A DNA stretch of 46,369 bases from Proteobacteria bacterium UBA5122. GTDB taxonomy: Bacteria; Pseudomonadota; Gammaproteobacteria; Tenderiales; Tenderiaceae. Position 1 is the first letter of the stretch; each line of letters starts with the position of its first letter. Below are positions 8,119 through 16,765 of this stretch, piece by piece. The position numbers were made by a program, and so were the translations under genes. The notes beneath the pieces are model-generated. The model did not search any database, was not told the origin of the DNA, and saw only the letters and a list, made by a program, of their open reading frames with translations. Where the stretch lies: NCBI GenBank assembly GCA_002415485.1, contig DHYU01000081.1, positions 1-46,369 of the forward strand. Reading direction: 5' to 3'.

Positions 8119-9114
8119 ATGAACAGCCTCATACGGATCACCATCGTCGGCACCCTCGCCCTGCTGATCAGCGCCTGTGCCAGCCATTCACCGCGGACAC
8201 AGCCCCAATGGATCGACGGCAGCAGCGAACAATATCCACGCTCAAACTACCTGACCGGCATCGGCCAAGGCGCCGACCCCGAAAGTGCCAAAGATCGCGC
8301 CCGCGCCGACATCGCCAAGATTTTCAAACTCAACATCAACGTGGCCAGCCACGACAAAAGCAGCGCCAGCTTTGGCGCCGATGGCAGTGCCGCCGATGTC
8401 AGCCAGACCCTCTCGCGCCAGATTCAAACCTCCAGCGCCCAGATCATCAGCGGCATCGAGATTGCCGATCACTGGCAAGACCCGACCACACGTGACTACT
8501 ACGCGCTGGCAGTCCTGCCACGGCATAAGGCGCGCAACAGCCTGAGCCAGGACATCCGCAATCTTGATGATGCCACCGCCACCTACCTGCAACACCAACA
8601 AAACGAGAACGATGACCTAAAACGCGTTGGCCTGCAGTGGCTGGCGCTGACCACCCAACAACAACGGGCCGAACGTCAGGCTGCCTTACAAATTGTCGAT
8701 TTAAGCGGTCATGGCATTGAACCCAAGTGGTCTGAGGCCGAACTCAAAACAGAACTGGCGCAGCTGCAGCAACAGAGCAGCATAGCCGTCAGCGCCGATA
8801 GCCCGGCGCTGGTGACAAGCCTCGCAGGTGCGCTGACTGCCGCCGGGTTTGTACATGCGGATGATGGCGCCTATGAACTTAAGGGCCAAGCCAGCATCGT
8901 CGACCTCGGCAAGCATGACGGCATGTTATGGCAACGGGCAACGATCCATATCGAACTCAGTGATGCACAGGGCAATATCGTCGGCAAGGATCAGTGGACA
9001 ACCAAGGGTTACGGCCGTGACCGCAGCGATACAGAGCGGGATCTGCAGGAAAACATCGACAAAACACTCAAACGACAACTCAGACCTGCATTGCTGCGTT
9101 TTGCCGCCCCCTGA
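8119..9114 (+). CDS. LPP20-family lipoprotein, last gene of the operon
   Basis: I choose the ATG at 8119 because GGAGGGAG (8106-8113) lies just upstream and a signal peptide with lipobox ISAC begins there; the frame is open further left but that part lies inside the previous gene. The mature protein has PQWIDGSS...YLTGIGQGADPESAKDRARADIAKIF, the LPP20 signature, then HWQDPTTRDYYALAVLPR. The second half (about 190-331) adds a domain absent from the first LPP20 gene, with a KDQWTTKGYGRD segment near the end. It follows the COG3014-like gene by 19 bases. The stop lies six bases from the convergent nhaR stop. Confidence 0.7.
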   Translation: MNSLIRITIVGTLALLISACASHSPRTQPQWIDGSSEQYPRSNYLTGIGQGADPESAKDRARADIAKIFKLNINVASHDKSSASFGADGSAADVSQTLSRQIQTSSAQIISGIEIADHWQDPTTRDYYALAVLPRHKARNSLSQDIRNLDDATATYLQHQQNENDDLKRVGLQWLALTTQQQRAERQAALQIVDLSGHGIEPKWSEAELKTELAQLQQQSSIAVSADSPALVTSLAGALTAAGFVHADDGAYELKGQASIVDLGKHDGMLWQRATIHIELSDAQGNIVGKDQWTTKGYGRDRSDTERDLQENIDKTLKRQLRPALLRFAAP

Positions 9115-9120
9115 TCCCCG

Positions 9121-10017
9121 TTAGGTATCTCTGCCTAGGCTCTGGCGGGCCACGCTACTGATTGCCACCACTGCAGGGTGTTTGAGCTTGCGTTCAGTCG
9201 AGATCGCATAAAACCGCTCTGTGATTTCATCCGTACTCCCCACCACTTCCACACCATATTGCTGCTTTACCTCCGCAAAGATGGCCGAAGGCGCCGTGAA
9301 AATACCAACCCCAGCCTGGCCAAAGGCCTTCATCAGGGCGCTGTCCTCAAACTCACCCTCTATGCGTGGCCGCACATCCAGCGCATCAAACCACTGCTGG
9401 AGCGCACTGCGAGCAACACTGCCCCGCCCTGGAAACAACATCGGCGCATCGTTCAATGAAAGAGGGAAGCCCTGTCGATACCGTGCGGCCATCGATGATG
9501 TCGCGAAAAACGTCACCCCGCACTCCCCCAGTGGATGGTTATATACCTTCAGCGGCGCAACCGAGTGGGCGGGGGTATCGGTCAACACCATGTCCAGTTT
9601 GTGTACCGCCATATCCGCCAACAGCTGATCCAGCTGTCCTTCGACGCAGACGAAACTCACACGCTGCTCCAGTTTCAGCGCCGGTTGCAGCAGGCGATAG
9701 GCAATCAATTTGGGGATGCCGTCGGTCACACCGACCTTAAATTGCAGCGGTTTGCTGGTCACGCCGTAGGCCAAGGCCTCTTTAAGTTCGGCCCCGAGCA
9801 GGAATATATCGTCGGCATAACGTTTGGCAATCCGCCCTGCCTCGGTCAACACCAGTTTGCGCCCATTCCGGCTGAACAACTGCTCGCCCATCATCTCTTC
9901 GAACAGGCTAAGCTGACCACTGATGGTTTGCGGCGTCAGGTGCAGGACCTCACTCGCCCGGGCAATGCTGCCCTCAGTCGCCACCACCCAGAAATAATGC
10001 AGATGTTTATAGTTCAC
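9121..10017 (-). CDS. nhaR: LysR-family regulator, NhaR type
   Basis: The N-terminus VNYKHLHYFWVVATEGSIARASEVLHLTPQTISGQLSLFEEMMGEQLFSRNGRKLVLTEAG is a LysR winged helix-turn-helix close to NhaR, which senses sodium and alkaline stress in E. coli. The effector-binding domain follows. I choose the GTG at 10017 because GAGG lies seven bases upstream and the protein then begins where NhaR homologs begin; a TTG at 10050 would add eleven residues. A CPA2 antiporter gene lies 455 bases upstream on the same strand and a probable small RNA is transcribed divergently. LysR regulators often control the divergent neighbour, so that RNA is a natural target. Confidence 0.8.
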   Translation of the reverse strand: MNYKHLHYFWVVATEGSIARASEVLHLTPQTISGQLSLFEEMMGEQLFSRNGRKLVLTEAGRIAKRYADDIFLLGAELKEALAYGVTSKPLQFKVGVTDGIPKLIAYRLLQPALKLEQRVSFVCVEGQLDQLLADMAVHKLDMVLTDTPAHSVAPLKVYNHPLGECGVTFFATSSMAARYRQGFPLSLNDAPMLFPGRGSVARSALQQWFDALDVRPRIEGEFEDSALMKAFGQAGVGIFTAPSAIFAEVKQQYGVEVVGSTDEITERFYAISTERKLKHPAVVAISSVARQSLGRDT

Positions 10018-10033
10018 ACCAATACCTCGGTTT

Positions 10034-10091
10034 ATTCGAACAATAGACAAATAATAATCGAATATTTCTGATCAAGGAAAGGCTCTATAGT
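10034..10091. promoter_or_regulatory. Divergent control region between nhaR and the small-RNA candidate
   Basis: This AT-rich stretch holds an inverted repeat, ATTCG (10034-10038) and CGAAT (10059-10063), separated by 20 bases. It also holds TTCGAA and AATATT palindromes, which resemble LysR-type operator layouts. On the plus strand a -10-like TATAGT lies at 10086-10091 with no good -35, as expected for an activator-dependent promoter. The region is the only space between the nhaR start and the small-RNA candidate. Confidence 0.4.
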
Positions 10092-10097
10092 AGCGCT

Positions 10098-10267
10098 CGT
10101 GTGGATACATCGTCTTTTGTACGGGTATTCGAGGGTAATCCCCCTCGCGATCAAGGTGAATACCGTTCGATCGAACGCGTTTAATGACAAGGTTTTTGGC
10201 GGGAGCTTCCCTCACACTATAAGGTTCCGCCGCCAGGTCCATCGGTCTAACCGATGGACCTTTTTTT
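10098..10267 (+). ncRNA. Candidate small regulatory RNA divergent from nhaR
   Basis: There is no supported protein gene here, but the transcript is well structured. ACGG(G)TATTC (10110-10119) can pair with GAATACCGT (10158-10166), enclosing a GAGGG/CCCTC hairpin. A second stem joins TGGCGG near 10197 with CCGCCA near 10230. The 3' end is a strong intrinsic terminator. A perfect 14-base palindrome CGTTCGATCGAACG lies at 10164-10177. The 5' end is estimated from the -10-like TATAGT. The LysR/small-RNA divergence recalls gcvA/gcvB and oxyR/oxyS. I compared it by memory with 6S, tmRNA, 4.5S and GcvB RNA and see no match. Confidence 0.5.
10236..10267 (+). terminator. Strong intrinsic terminator
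   Basis: GGTCCATCGG (10236-10245), a five-base loop TCTAA, and CCGATGGACC (10251-10260) form a perfect ten-base-pair stem followed by seven T (10261-10267). The T-run is on the plus strand only, so it ends a rightward transcript. No plus-strand protein gene lies upstream, which is the main evidence for the RNA gene. Confidence 0.9.
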
Positions 10268-10472
10268 AAACCTCCGGTTAAACGCCGCCCGTACAAGGTA
10301 CTGACAGTGATTTCTACGACAGTTGCGGTTTTGCGGCTTGAGCACGAATCGTGGCGACAGCTCTATTTCAACGTGGTAGAGATGTCCGATCAGATTTACT
10401 AAAGAGATGTAGCAATGCACCTCCTCCCAAACGCTCAAGTCGCTTTTTTTCGCCCGCTAGACGACCTCCCGA

Positions 10473-12470
10473 CTAACTGATCGCCGTACTCAGTAACTTG
10501 GCCTCAGCCTGCTCCAACGCCACCGGCCGACCACAGACCACCAATGTATCACCCGCCATCAGCCTCATCTCGGCCTCTGGCTTATGGATCCGCTCACCGT
10601 TGCGCTGCAACGCCACCAGCATCACATGTAACTCATCCAGACCCAATTCGGCGATCGCCCGCGGCACCGCCCAGCTATCCTCCTGAAGCTCCAGTGCGCG
10701 TAACTGCTCCTGATCATCCGGCGCCTGATCCCACATGTCCGGCATAACGCCTTCCCCTGGAAACAAGCGACGCAGCACCTGGTAGCGCTCGCGCCGAACC
10801 TTTTGGATCTTATGAATCACGCGCGACATAGGCACATGCAACAGGAACAACAGATGCGAGGCCATCATCAGGCTCGATTCCAGCGTCTCCGGGATGACCT
10901 CGGTTGCCCCTGCATCGATCAACTCCTGCAGTTTGGAATCGTCTCGCGTGCGGACCAGGATCGGCAGATCGCGCTCCACACGCCGTACCTGGTGCACGAT
11001 CTTCAGCGCGGTCGACACATCATCGAGACTGACGACGATCGCCGCCGCCCGCCCCAATCCTGCCGCCTTTAGCAGATCCAGACTGGCAGAGTCGCCGTAG
11101 GTCACCGGCTCTTTGGCCTTGACCGCGTTCTGCACCAGCACCGGGTCCAGGTCCATGGCGAGAAAACCGATGTCCTCGGAATCAAGAAAACGGGCCACGT
11201 TCTGTCCCATCCGGCCATATCCACAGATAATCACGTGGTTGCTCAAACCGTGGGCGGTATCCGCAACCTTGTCCTCAATGCTGTGTTTGCTCTCCTCCGC
11301 CGCCTTGGGCAGAAATTGGGCCGCCAACTTGCCATTGGCACGAATCACCAACGGTGCGATGCCCATGCTGATCAGCAACGCCGCCAGCATTACCTGCCCG
11401 ACCTCAGGCGAGATCATGCTGCCCTGCAGCGCCAGTGTCAGAATCGCAAAACCGAACTCACCGCCATGCGCCAACACCATGCCGGTCCGCAGCGACACCG
11501 CCTTATCCCAGCCCGCGATGCGGCACAGCCCATACACCAACAGCAGCTTGAAGATCACCAGCCCGGCCAGCACCATCAGCACAGAGAGCCAGATATCGGG
11601 CAGCATGCTGATATCGAACAACATGCCAACCGTGACGAAAAACAGCCCGAGCAAGATGTCGCGGAAGGGGCGTATCTCGGCCTCGACCTGGTGTCGGTAC
11701 TCGGTCTCGCCCATCATCATGCCGGCGATAAACGCGCCCAACGCCAACGACAATCCCAGCTGGCCGGTCAGCCACGCCGCGCCCAGAGTCACCAACAGCG
11801 CACTGAGCGTAAACAGCTCCATCGAGCGGTATTTGGCGATGCCATGAAATACCGGCCGCAACACCCAGCGGCCGACAAAGATGATCAGCACCAGGGCCAA
11901 CAGACCTTGCGCCACGGCGCTGAAGATCGAGATCCACGAGGTCGCATTGCCTTCCCCTGCCGCAGGCATCGACACCAGGATCAGGAACGGGATTACCATC
12001 ACGTCCTGAAACAACAGGATGCCGACGGCATTACGCCCATGACGAGAGTGGAGCTCAACTTGATCGGTTAACTGCTTGATAACCAAAGCAGTTGAAGACA
12101 TGGCCACCACCCCGCCCAACACCAGCGCCGCCTCGACGCTCAGGCCAAAATACATCGATATCCCGGCTGCCACCGCTGTCGTCAGAATGACCTGGGCCCC
12201 GCCCAAACCGAGCACGGCCCCCTTCATGCGGACCAACTGAGCCATCGAAAATTCGAGGCCTATGGTGAACAACAGAAAGACCACACCGAATTCGGCAATC
12301 GTACGAATCGTTGCCGTATCCTGAACAAGCCCCAGGCCATAGGGCCCCATCAACACCCCTAGACCGAGATAACCAAGGATCGGCGGCAGATGAACGCGCA
12401 GACAAATCACCACGACCGTCACCGCCGCCAGGAACAGAATGAGAATATCGTTTAAATAACTGTGATCCAT
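10473..12470 (-). CDS. CPA2 cation:proton antiporter, KefB/YbaL-like
   Basis: The 665-residue inner-membrane protein has about twelve hydrophobic segments in the first 385 residues, with LGYLGLGVLMGPYGLG and FGVVFLLFTIGLEFS, typical of the CPA2 exchanger domain. A TrkA-N (RCK) nucleotide-binding domain begins at HVIICGYGRMGQNVA (about 412). A TrkA-C domain is at the end (ELGLDELHVMLVALQRNGE...GDTLVVCG). The architecture suggests potassium or sodium exchange for protons, gated by a cytosolic ligand. Its gene lies upstream of nhaR on the same strand and converges with the small-RNA candidate. The ion cannot be fixed by eye. Confidence 0.85.
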   Translation of the reverse strand: MDHSYLNDILILFLAAVTVVVICLRVHLPPILGYLGLGVLMGPYGLGLVQDTATIRTIAEFGVVFLLFTIGLEFSMAQLVRMKGAVLGLGGAQVILTTAVAAGISMYFGLSVEAALVLGGVVAMSSTALVIKQLTDQVELHSRHGRNAVGILLFQDVMVIPFLILVSMPAAGEGNATSWISIFSAVAQGLLALVLIIFVGRWVLRPVFHGIAKYRSMELFTLSALLVTLGAAWLTGQLGLSLALGAFIAGMMMGETEYRHQVEAEIRPFRDILLGLFFVTVGMLFDISMLPDIWLSVLMVLAGLVIFKLLLVYGLCRIAGWDKAVSLRTGMVLAHGGEFGFAILTLALQGSMISPEVGQVMLAALLISMGIAPLVIRANGKLAAQFLPKAAEESKHSIEDKVADTAHGLSNHVIICGYGRMGQNVARFLDSEDIGFLAMDLDPVLVQNAVKAKEPVTYGDSASLDLLKAAGLGRAAAIVVSLDDVSTALKIVHQVRRVERDLPILVRTRDDSKLQELIDAGATEVIPETLESSLMMASHLLFLLHVPMSRVIHKIQKVRRERYQVLRRLFPGEGVMPDMWDQAPDDQEQLRALELQEDSWAVPRAIAELGLDELHVMLVALQRNGERIHKPEAEMRLMAGDTLVVCGRPVALEQAEAKLLSTAIS

Positions 12471-12576
12471 AAACTACCGCGGACCCAACACCCACACAGT
12501 GCGCACCGCGTCCTTCCTAATTTTAATTATGATGGGCGACAAACCCCGACGTCTGTCGATGATCGCTGATCAGGTT

Positions 12577-14406
12577 TTATACACTCTCTCGGTACTCGGT
12601 GACCATACGCAGCATCGAATTCAGCACCCGTCGCTGCGCCGGTGTCGACTGCTTGAGGACATGTTGCCGATCCGGCTGCGGCTGCTCCGGCCGCGTACTC
12701 TGACAAGCGGCGAAGCGCCGACACGTCGCATACACGCCGTTGCTCGTCAGCGTATGCGCTTGCCACGCCTGCATCATCTCATCGGCGGCATAGATCATCG
12801 AATCGCCGGTAATACGGTCATAACGATTGACCACCACTGCCCGCCGCACCATCTGACCAAGTAACCGCGAGCGAGACACATCAAGCACCTCTTGAGCCCT
12901 CGCCACCACTTGCAGATACAGCGCCTGCAGCAGGCGTGCCTGGCGACAACGGCCACGCGTCAGACGACGGTCATCGTCCCCTGCATAATTCGAAAACATG
13001 ATCTCCAGCACCTGAGCATCCGCCAGCGGCTGCGCATGGTGCAGATGATACCCCGGCAGTTCACGCAGAATATCCCGCACACAGAAGATCGCATCCCAGG
13101 TAATGCCGTCATGGATATCATACGGCCCCGCAGCCGACTTCGCCCGTTCAAAATAAGAGACCGAACGCCGCAGCTGTGACAACAAGGCAAGTGCTGACCC
13201 ATCTGCCAGCAAACGTTGTGTCTGCGCCGCAGTAAACCCCAGTTTATCGAGAAACAACTCATGCTTGTGACGCAAAAACACCTGTTCAAACAGACGCAGA
13301 CTTTCATGACGCCTAAAATCGGCGATTGGCCTCTTACTCCCATTTTCAACAAAATCAATCAATTGGGCGAATGTCTGCACAATATATTTGGCCTTGGATT
13401 TTTGCTCCGGGATTGAAGTCGACATTCGGTCGACGTCATCATAACGATACTCGTGATGATAGAGCCCAAACTGGCGCACCGAACCGTAATCCAAAATACT
13501 GGCATCCATCAGGATATTGTCACCATCCCACTCCATCCAGCAGAAGATATAGTCACTCTCAAAACGGGCTGTGGCACGGGCAAAATCTGTCGCGACCTGT
13601 TGTAAAAGGTGCTTATAGCGCCGCTGCGGCGGCTGTGCTGGCCAGACACCGTTCCCCACCTGGCGCTCAATGTAATAATCCACTGCCGCCTTCAAACCGG
13701 CGTGATCGCCCTGTTTCAAGTAAGAGAACAAATGGGCGGGGCGCAGCAGGTTCGGCGCAGCACGCACATTGATCGATGTGCCATCGCCAAACGCGATTAG
13801 CGCCAGTGTCCGTTCAGTCCCAATTTCATTACGGTGCAACACCTCGCTCATCAACGCCGCCGCCAGAGCATCACCTAGATCCGCCCGACCCGAGCCATAT
13901 GACGCATTCGCATCCCCGGTCTTGAACAGCTTACCTTCATTGGCCACCGCCGGACTCAGGCACGTAGTGCCAGTCCCACAGCTGCTGATATCCCACTGTT
14001 TGCCTCGCCCACTGAACATCCCGTTCCAGATACTGCGGCCATCCCCTGAGGTCCGGCCCATCTTATCGCGGTGCTGCAACTGCAAATAACGCGTCGCCAT
14101 GTACGTGCCCGGACGGATATCTTTCGCCGGCCCCTCAGTACCGTGAGCAATGTCATATTCGTTGATCACTTCGATGGCGAAGGTCTGTAAGATCTTTTCC
14201 GCCAACGCCCGATTCATGCGATCCGGGTGTCGCTGCGGCAACAAACCCATCTCCCGCGCCAACGCGAAATTAAAATAAAACACCTCACCGCCACGGCGAG
14301 TACGCACCTGATAGTCCACATACCCCTCCGGCAAGGCCTGCCGGTATGGGTGACTACCATCAATGGCATCAAATCGCTTGTAATTGTGTTTAGTGGTCTT
14401 TTGCAT
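12577..14406 (-). CDS. Divergent SelO/YdiU-family protein
   Basis: Aligned by eye with SelO, a pseudokinase-fold protein AMPylator, these blocks match: GDGR (121-124), KQWDI..CGTGTT (136-148) against RWDLxLKGAGxT, SGRADL...LMSEVL (172-190), NVRAAPNLLRPAHLFSYL (213-230), DGDN (294-297) against NTDN, and LDYG (305-308). N297 and D306, the probable metal-binding residues, are kept. The lysine of LKGAG is C143, and the glutamate of SSIREFL is A183. Length (609) exceeds the usual 480-500 because of a long C-terminal part with no obvious match. The start has a weak ribosome-binding site. Activity may be altered or lost. Confidence 0.65.
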   Translation of the reverse strand: MQKTTKHNYKRFDAIDGSHPYRQALPEGYVDYQVRTRRGGEVFYFNFALAREMGLLPQRHPDRMNRALAEKILQTFAIEVINEYDIAHGTEGPAKDIRPGTYMATRYLQLQHRDKMGRTSGDGRSIWNGMFSGRGKQWDISSCGTGTTCLSPAVANEGKLFKTGDANASYGSGRADLGDALAAALMSEVLHRNEIGTERTLALIAFGDGTSINVRAAPNLLRPAHLFSYLKQGDHAGLKAAVDYYIERQVGNGVWPAQPPQRRYKHLLQQVATDFARATARFESDYIFCWMEWDGDNILMDASILDYGSVRQFGLYHHEYRYDDVDRMSTSIPEQKSKAKYIVQTFAQLIDFVENGSKRPIADFRRHESLRLFEQVFLRHKHELFLDKLGFTAAQTQRLLADGSALALLSQLRRSVSYFERAKSAAGPYDIHDGITWDAIFCVRDILRELPGYHLHHAQPLADAQVLEIMFSNYAGDDDRRLTRGRCRQARLLQALYLQVVARAQEVLDVSRSRLLGQMVRRAVVVNRYDRITGDSMIYAADEMMQAWQAHTLTSNGVYATCRRFAACQSTRPEQPQPDRQHVLKQSTPAQRRVLNSMLRMVTEYRESV

Positions 14407-14662
14407 CGATTTTCTAAAAAATATGGGTTCGGCTAGAAAAATTGCTTTACTGAGACGCTATCGACCGTTTGTCGGACCTTATTAGTATCGATCGCAATAA
14501 AACAACCTTGTGGATCAGGGTGTTATTTGATCTTCTGAATAATCAGCACATCGTCCTCCCTTTCGTTTTTCCCACCCCAGCGCATGGTAAAGACCACCCT
14601 AAACGGGTACACTAGCGCGCAAATTTTTGACCCGATGCTGATTGTGCGGAAAACCTGACTTG

Positions 14663-15553
14663 ATGAAGATTATTAAACAATTTGGTCTACTGCTGGCCAC
14701 CCTACTCCCCGTTCATGCTCATGCCCTAGACTTGGCTGTCACCCCTTATGACCATAGCCTTGATCTATCCTTCGTGACCGTCGCCACTTTACCAAACAAT
14801 GACTTATTGCTAGCGGAGGCAGAGAGTGCCAACAGCACAGCAACGGAGGCCGCCCCGCAAAGCGTCCAATCCAACAATCACCATCTGCTAAAGGGACTGG
14901 CGCTGGACATCCCCAGCACCCCGGACAGTCAAGGTCTCTGGGGCGACACCAAATTATTCCTGCTCTACCAAGTAGGGGTGATCGGTGTCATCTGGCTGAT
15001 GCCGGAGAGCATCTCGAAATGGGACGATGAAGACCGTAAAGGCAACATCTTCAGAAAATGGGATGACAACGTTAACAATCTTCGCCGCGATAAAGACGAA
15101 TGGAGCATTAACTACTTCTGGCATCCCTACTGGGGTTCAGTCTATTACACCCGCGCCCGCAACCGCGGCTACGATCGTCAACAATCATTCTGGTATTCGG
15201 TCGGTATGTCTACCATGTTCGAATACGGTGTCGAAGCACTGTTTGAACCCGTATCAGTGCAAGACCTCATCTTCACACCGGTGGGTGGCACCATCATGGG
15301 CGAATACTTTATGAATGCCCGCACCGATATCCGCAATCGGATACTGGCCACCGGCAAGGTAACCACCTCAGACAAGATCAAACTGTTTTTGACCGACCCA
15401 CTAGGCGTCATTAACCAGAAGGTTGAACACATGATCCATGACGAAGCATCGTTCAATGTCTTCCCGGTCATGAAACGCAACACAATGACAGCCGACAATG
15501 GTGCCGTGCAAACCAACACCTATTATGGTGTACAGGCCATGCTGAACTGGTAA
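14663..15553 (+). CDS. DUF3943-family envelope protein
   Basis: The protein is 296 residues. A signal peptide (KIIKQFGLLLATLLPVHAHA) begins at the ATG 14663; the earlier TTG is ignored because it has no ribosome-binding site. The mature protein contains FRKWDDNVNNLRRDKDEWSINYFWHPYWGSVYYTRARNRG, the DUF3943 signature, then YSVGMSTMFEYGVEALFEPVSVQDLIFTPVGGTIMGE. One hydrophobic segment lies near residue 105 (LFLLYQVGVIGVIWLMP). The family is envelope-associated and uncharacterised. The DUF3187 gene follows after seven bases, so the two are almost certainly co-transcribed. Confidence 0.75.
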   Translation: MKIIKQFGLLLATLLPVHAHALDLAVTPYDHSLDLSFVTVATLPNNDLLLAEAESANSTATEAAPQSVQSNNHHLLKGLALDIPSTPDSQGLWGDTKLFLLYQVGVIGVIWLMPESISKWDDEDRKGNIFRKWDDNVNNLRRDKDEWSINYFWHPYWGSVYYTRARNRGYDRQQSFWYSVGMSTMFEYGVEALFEPVSVQDLIFTPVGGTIMGEYFMNARTDIRNRILATGKVTTSDKIKLFLTDPLGVINQKVEHMIHDEASFNVFPVMKRNTMTADNGAVQTNTYYGVQAMLNW

Positions 15554-15560
15554 CACCTCT

Positions 15561-16541
15561 ATGAAGAAATCAGCATACCCATTTTTTGTCGCCTGCATGT
15601 GTGTCGGCACTGCACAGGCCGCCACACCACCACCATTCCCGGTGGCCAACCAGAATCCGTTCATACAGATCTTCGGCATCCCCACGGTGAGCCCTTGGCT
15701 ACAGGCACAGGATCAAACAGACGTTCAAATGGTTGTCGATATCACCAATAACTCGATGATCATTTCTGCCGGCAACGAGTCGATCTCTATTGACGGTGAA
15801 AGCTACCGCAGTGCGGTCGTGATTCGCCACGGACTGACACCCGATTTGCAAATCGGTGCCGAACTGGCCTATATCAGCCACCGCCCAGGCGTGATGGACA
15901 ACCTCATAGAAGGCTGGCACGACGCGCTCGGCTTCAGCAATGCTGAACGGAGCAAGACACCCAGCAACACACTGGACTACAGCTATCACGTCAATGGCGT
16001 ACAACAGATTGGGTTCCAGAGTGGTAATAGTGGCACTGCCGATCCGCGATTCTTTGCCGACTATGCACTGATTAATACACCGCACGAGGCCTTCAATCTG
16101 AACGTCAGCCTCAAGCTAGGCACCGCAGACGCAAAAGAACTGCATGGCAGCGGCGGTCATGACCTCGCCTTTGGTGTCAGCTATGCCGAGAACCAATGGC
16201 TAAAAGACTGGAACATGACCACCCATGCCCATGGCGGACTCTTGCTGATGGGTGATGGCGATGTATTGGCCGACAAACAAAACAGCGCCCTGTTTTATGG
16301 GGGTAGCAGCATCACCTGGCTTAGCGGCAGCGCGATCGATTTGAAAGCGCAGCTGGATATCCATAGCGCTGCCTACGACAGCGCCCTGGCCCAACTCGGC
16401 CACAATGCCATCCAGCTCACCCTGGGCGGCACCGCGCGCTTTGGCAAAACATTGGCCGTCGACATCGGCGTCGGTGAAAACCTGTTCACTGACCCTACCC
16501 CCGACTTCCTGATCAACCTCGTTTTCCGCAAGCCACTTTGA
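15561..16541 (+). CDS. DUF3187-family outer-membrane protein
   Basis: The 326-residue protein has a signal peptide ending near TAQAATPPPFPVANQNPF, and PFPVANQNPF is a family hallmark. Next come many amphipathic strands (SAVVIRHGLTPDLQIGAELAYISHRPG, FFADYALINTPHEAFNLNVSLKLGTA). The ending NLVFRKPL suggests a beta barrel. The family is annotated only as an outer-membrane protein of unknown role. It follows the DUF3943 gene directly, and the pairing hints at a common structure in the outer membrane. No terminator is seen before the promoter of the next small gene. Confidence 0.7.
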   Translation: MKKSAYPFFVACMCVGTAQAATPPPFPVANQNPFIQIFGIPTVSPWLQAQDQTDVQMVVDITNNSMIISAGNESISIDGESYRSAVVIRHGLTPDLQIGAELAYISHRPGVMDNLIEGWHDALGFSNAERSKTPSNTLDYSYHVNGVQQIGFQSGNSGTADPRFFADYALINTPHEAFNLNVSLKLGTADAKELHGSGGHDLAFGVSYAENQWLKDWNMTTHAHGGLLLMGDGDVLADKQNSALFYGGSSITWLSGSAIDLKAQLDIHSAAYDSALAQLGHNAIQLTLGGTARFGKTLAVDIGVGENLFTDPTPDFLINLVFRKPL

Positions 16542-16543
16542 CT

Positions 16544-16573
16544 TGCCAAAACAACCAAGGGCTGTGCTAAGAT
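16544..16573 (+). promoter_or_regulatory. Candidate promoter of the 39-residue membrane protein gene
   Basis: TTGCCA (16544-16549), an 18-base spacer and TAAGAT (16568-16573) make an acceptable sigma-70 promoter. A ten-base palindrome CACGTACGTG (16580-16589) lies at the expected transcription start, where a regulator could bind. Confidence 0.45.
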
Positions 16574-16621
16574 ATTGCCCACGTACGTGCTACGTAAAAA
16601 TTATTTGGGGGAAAAGAACTT

Positions 16622-16741
16622 ATGATTACTGAAACGTTAATCACCAACATGGTGATCGGTGTATCCATCGTCGTCGGTGCTCTGATGATTCTGCTGGTCG
16701 TTCAAATCTATCGTGACGACAAAAGCAACAAAGACTCTTAA
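16622..16741 (+). CDS. 39-residue single-span membrane microprotein
   Basis: The frame reads MITETLITNMVIGVSIVVG, then ALMILLVVQIYRDDKSNKDS. One hydrophobic span (about residues 9-29) is followed by a charged, hydrophilic tail, so it is a small single-pass inner-membrane protein. GGGGGA lies nine to ten bases before the ATG. A promoter candidate stands upstream and a strong terminator directly downstream, so it is a one-gene unit. That independent transcription argues that it is real despite its size. It resembles accessory subunits of larger membrane complexes, but no partner is apparent nearby and no family was recognised. Confidence 0.7.
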   Translation: MITETLITNMVIGVSIVVGALMILLVVQIYRDDKSNKDS

Positions 16742-16765
16742 TCACAATTCATCGTGACTGAATGG

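Noticed and set aside
10098..10267. 6S, tmRNA, 4.5S or GcvB identity for the small RNA
   Set aside because: Length and hallmark sequences do not match any of them from memory. A covariance-model search would be decisive.
10307..10402. A 31-codon frame (GTG start, AAGG seven bases upstream) after the small-RNA terminator
   Set aside because: The peptide looks protein-like, but it is very short, has no promoter and no recognised family. I cannot tell it from chance; conservation would decide.
10072..10438. Two overlapping minus-strand frames of 63-74 residues
   Set aside because: They cover the small-RNA candidate and its terminator hairpin, lack ribosome-binding sites and have atypical composition.
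12577..14406. A true SelO call with full activity
   Set aside because: The lysine and glutamate of the ion pair seem absent, so I describe it as divergent rather than assign the standard name.
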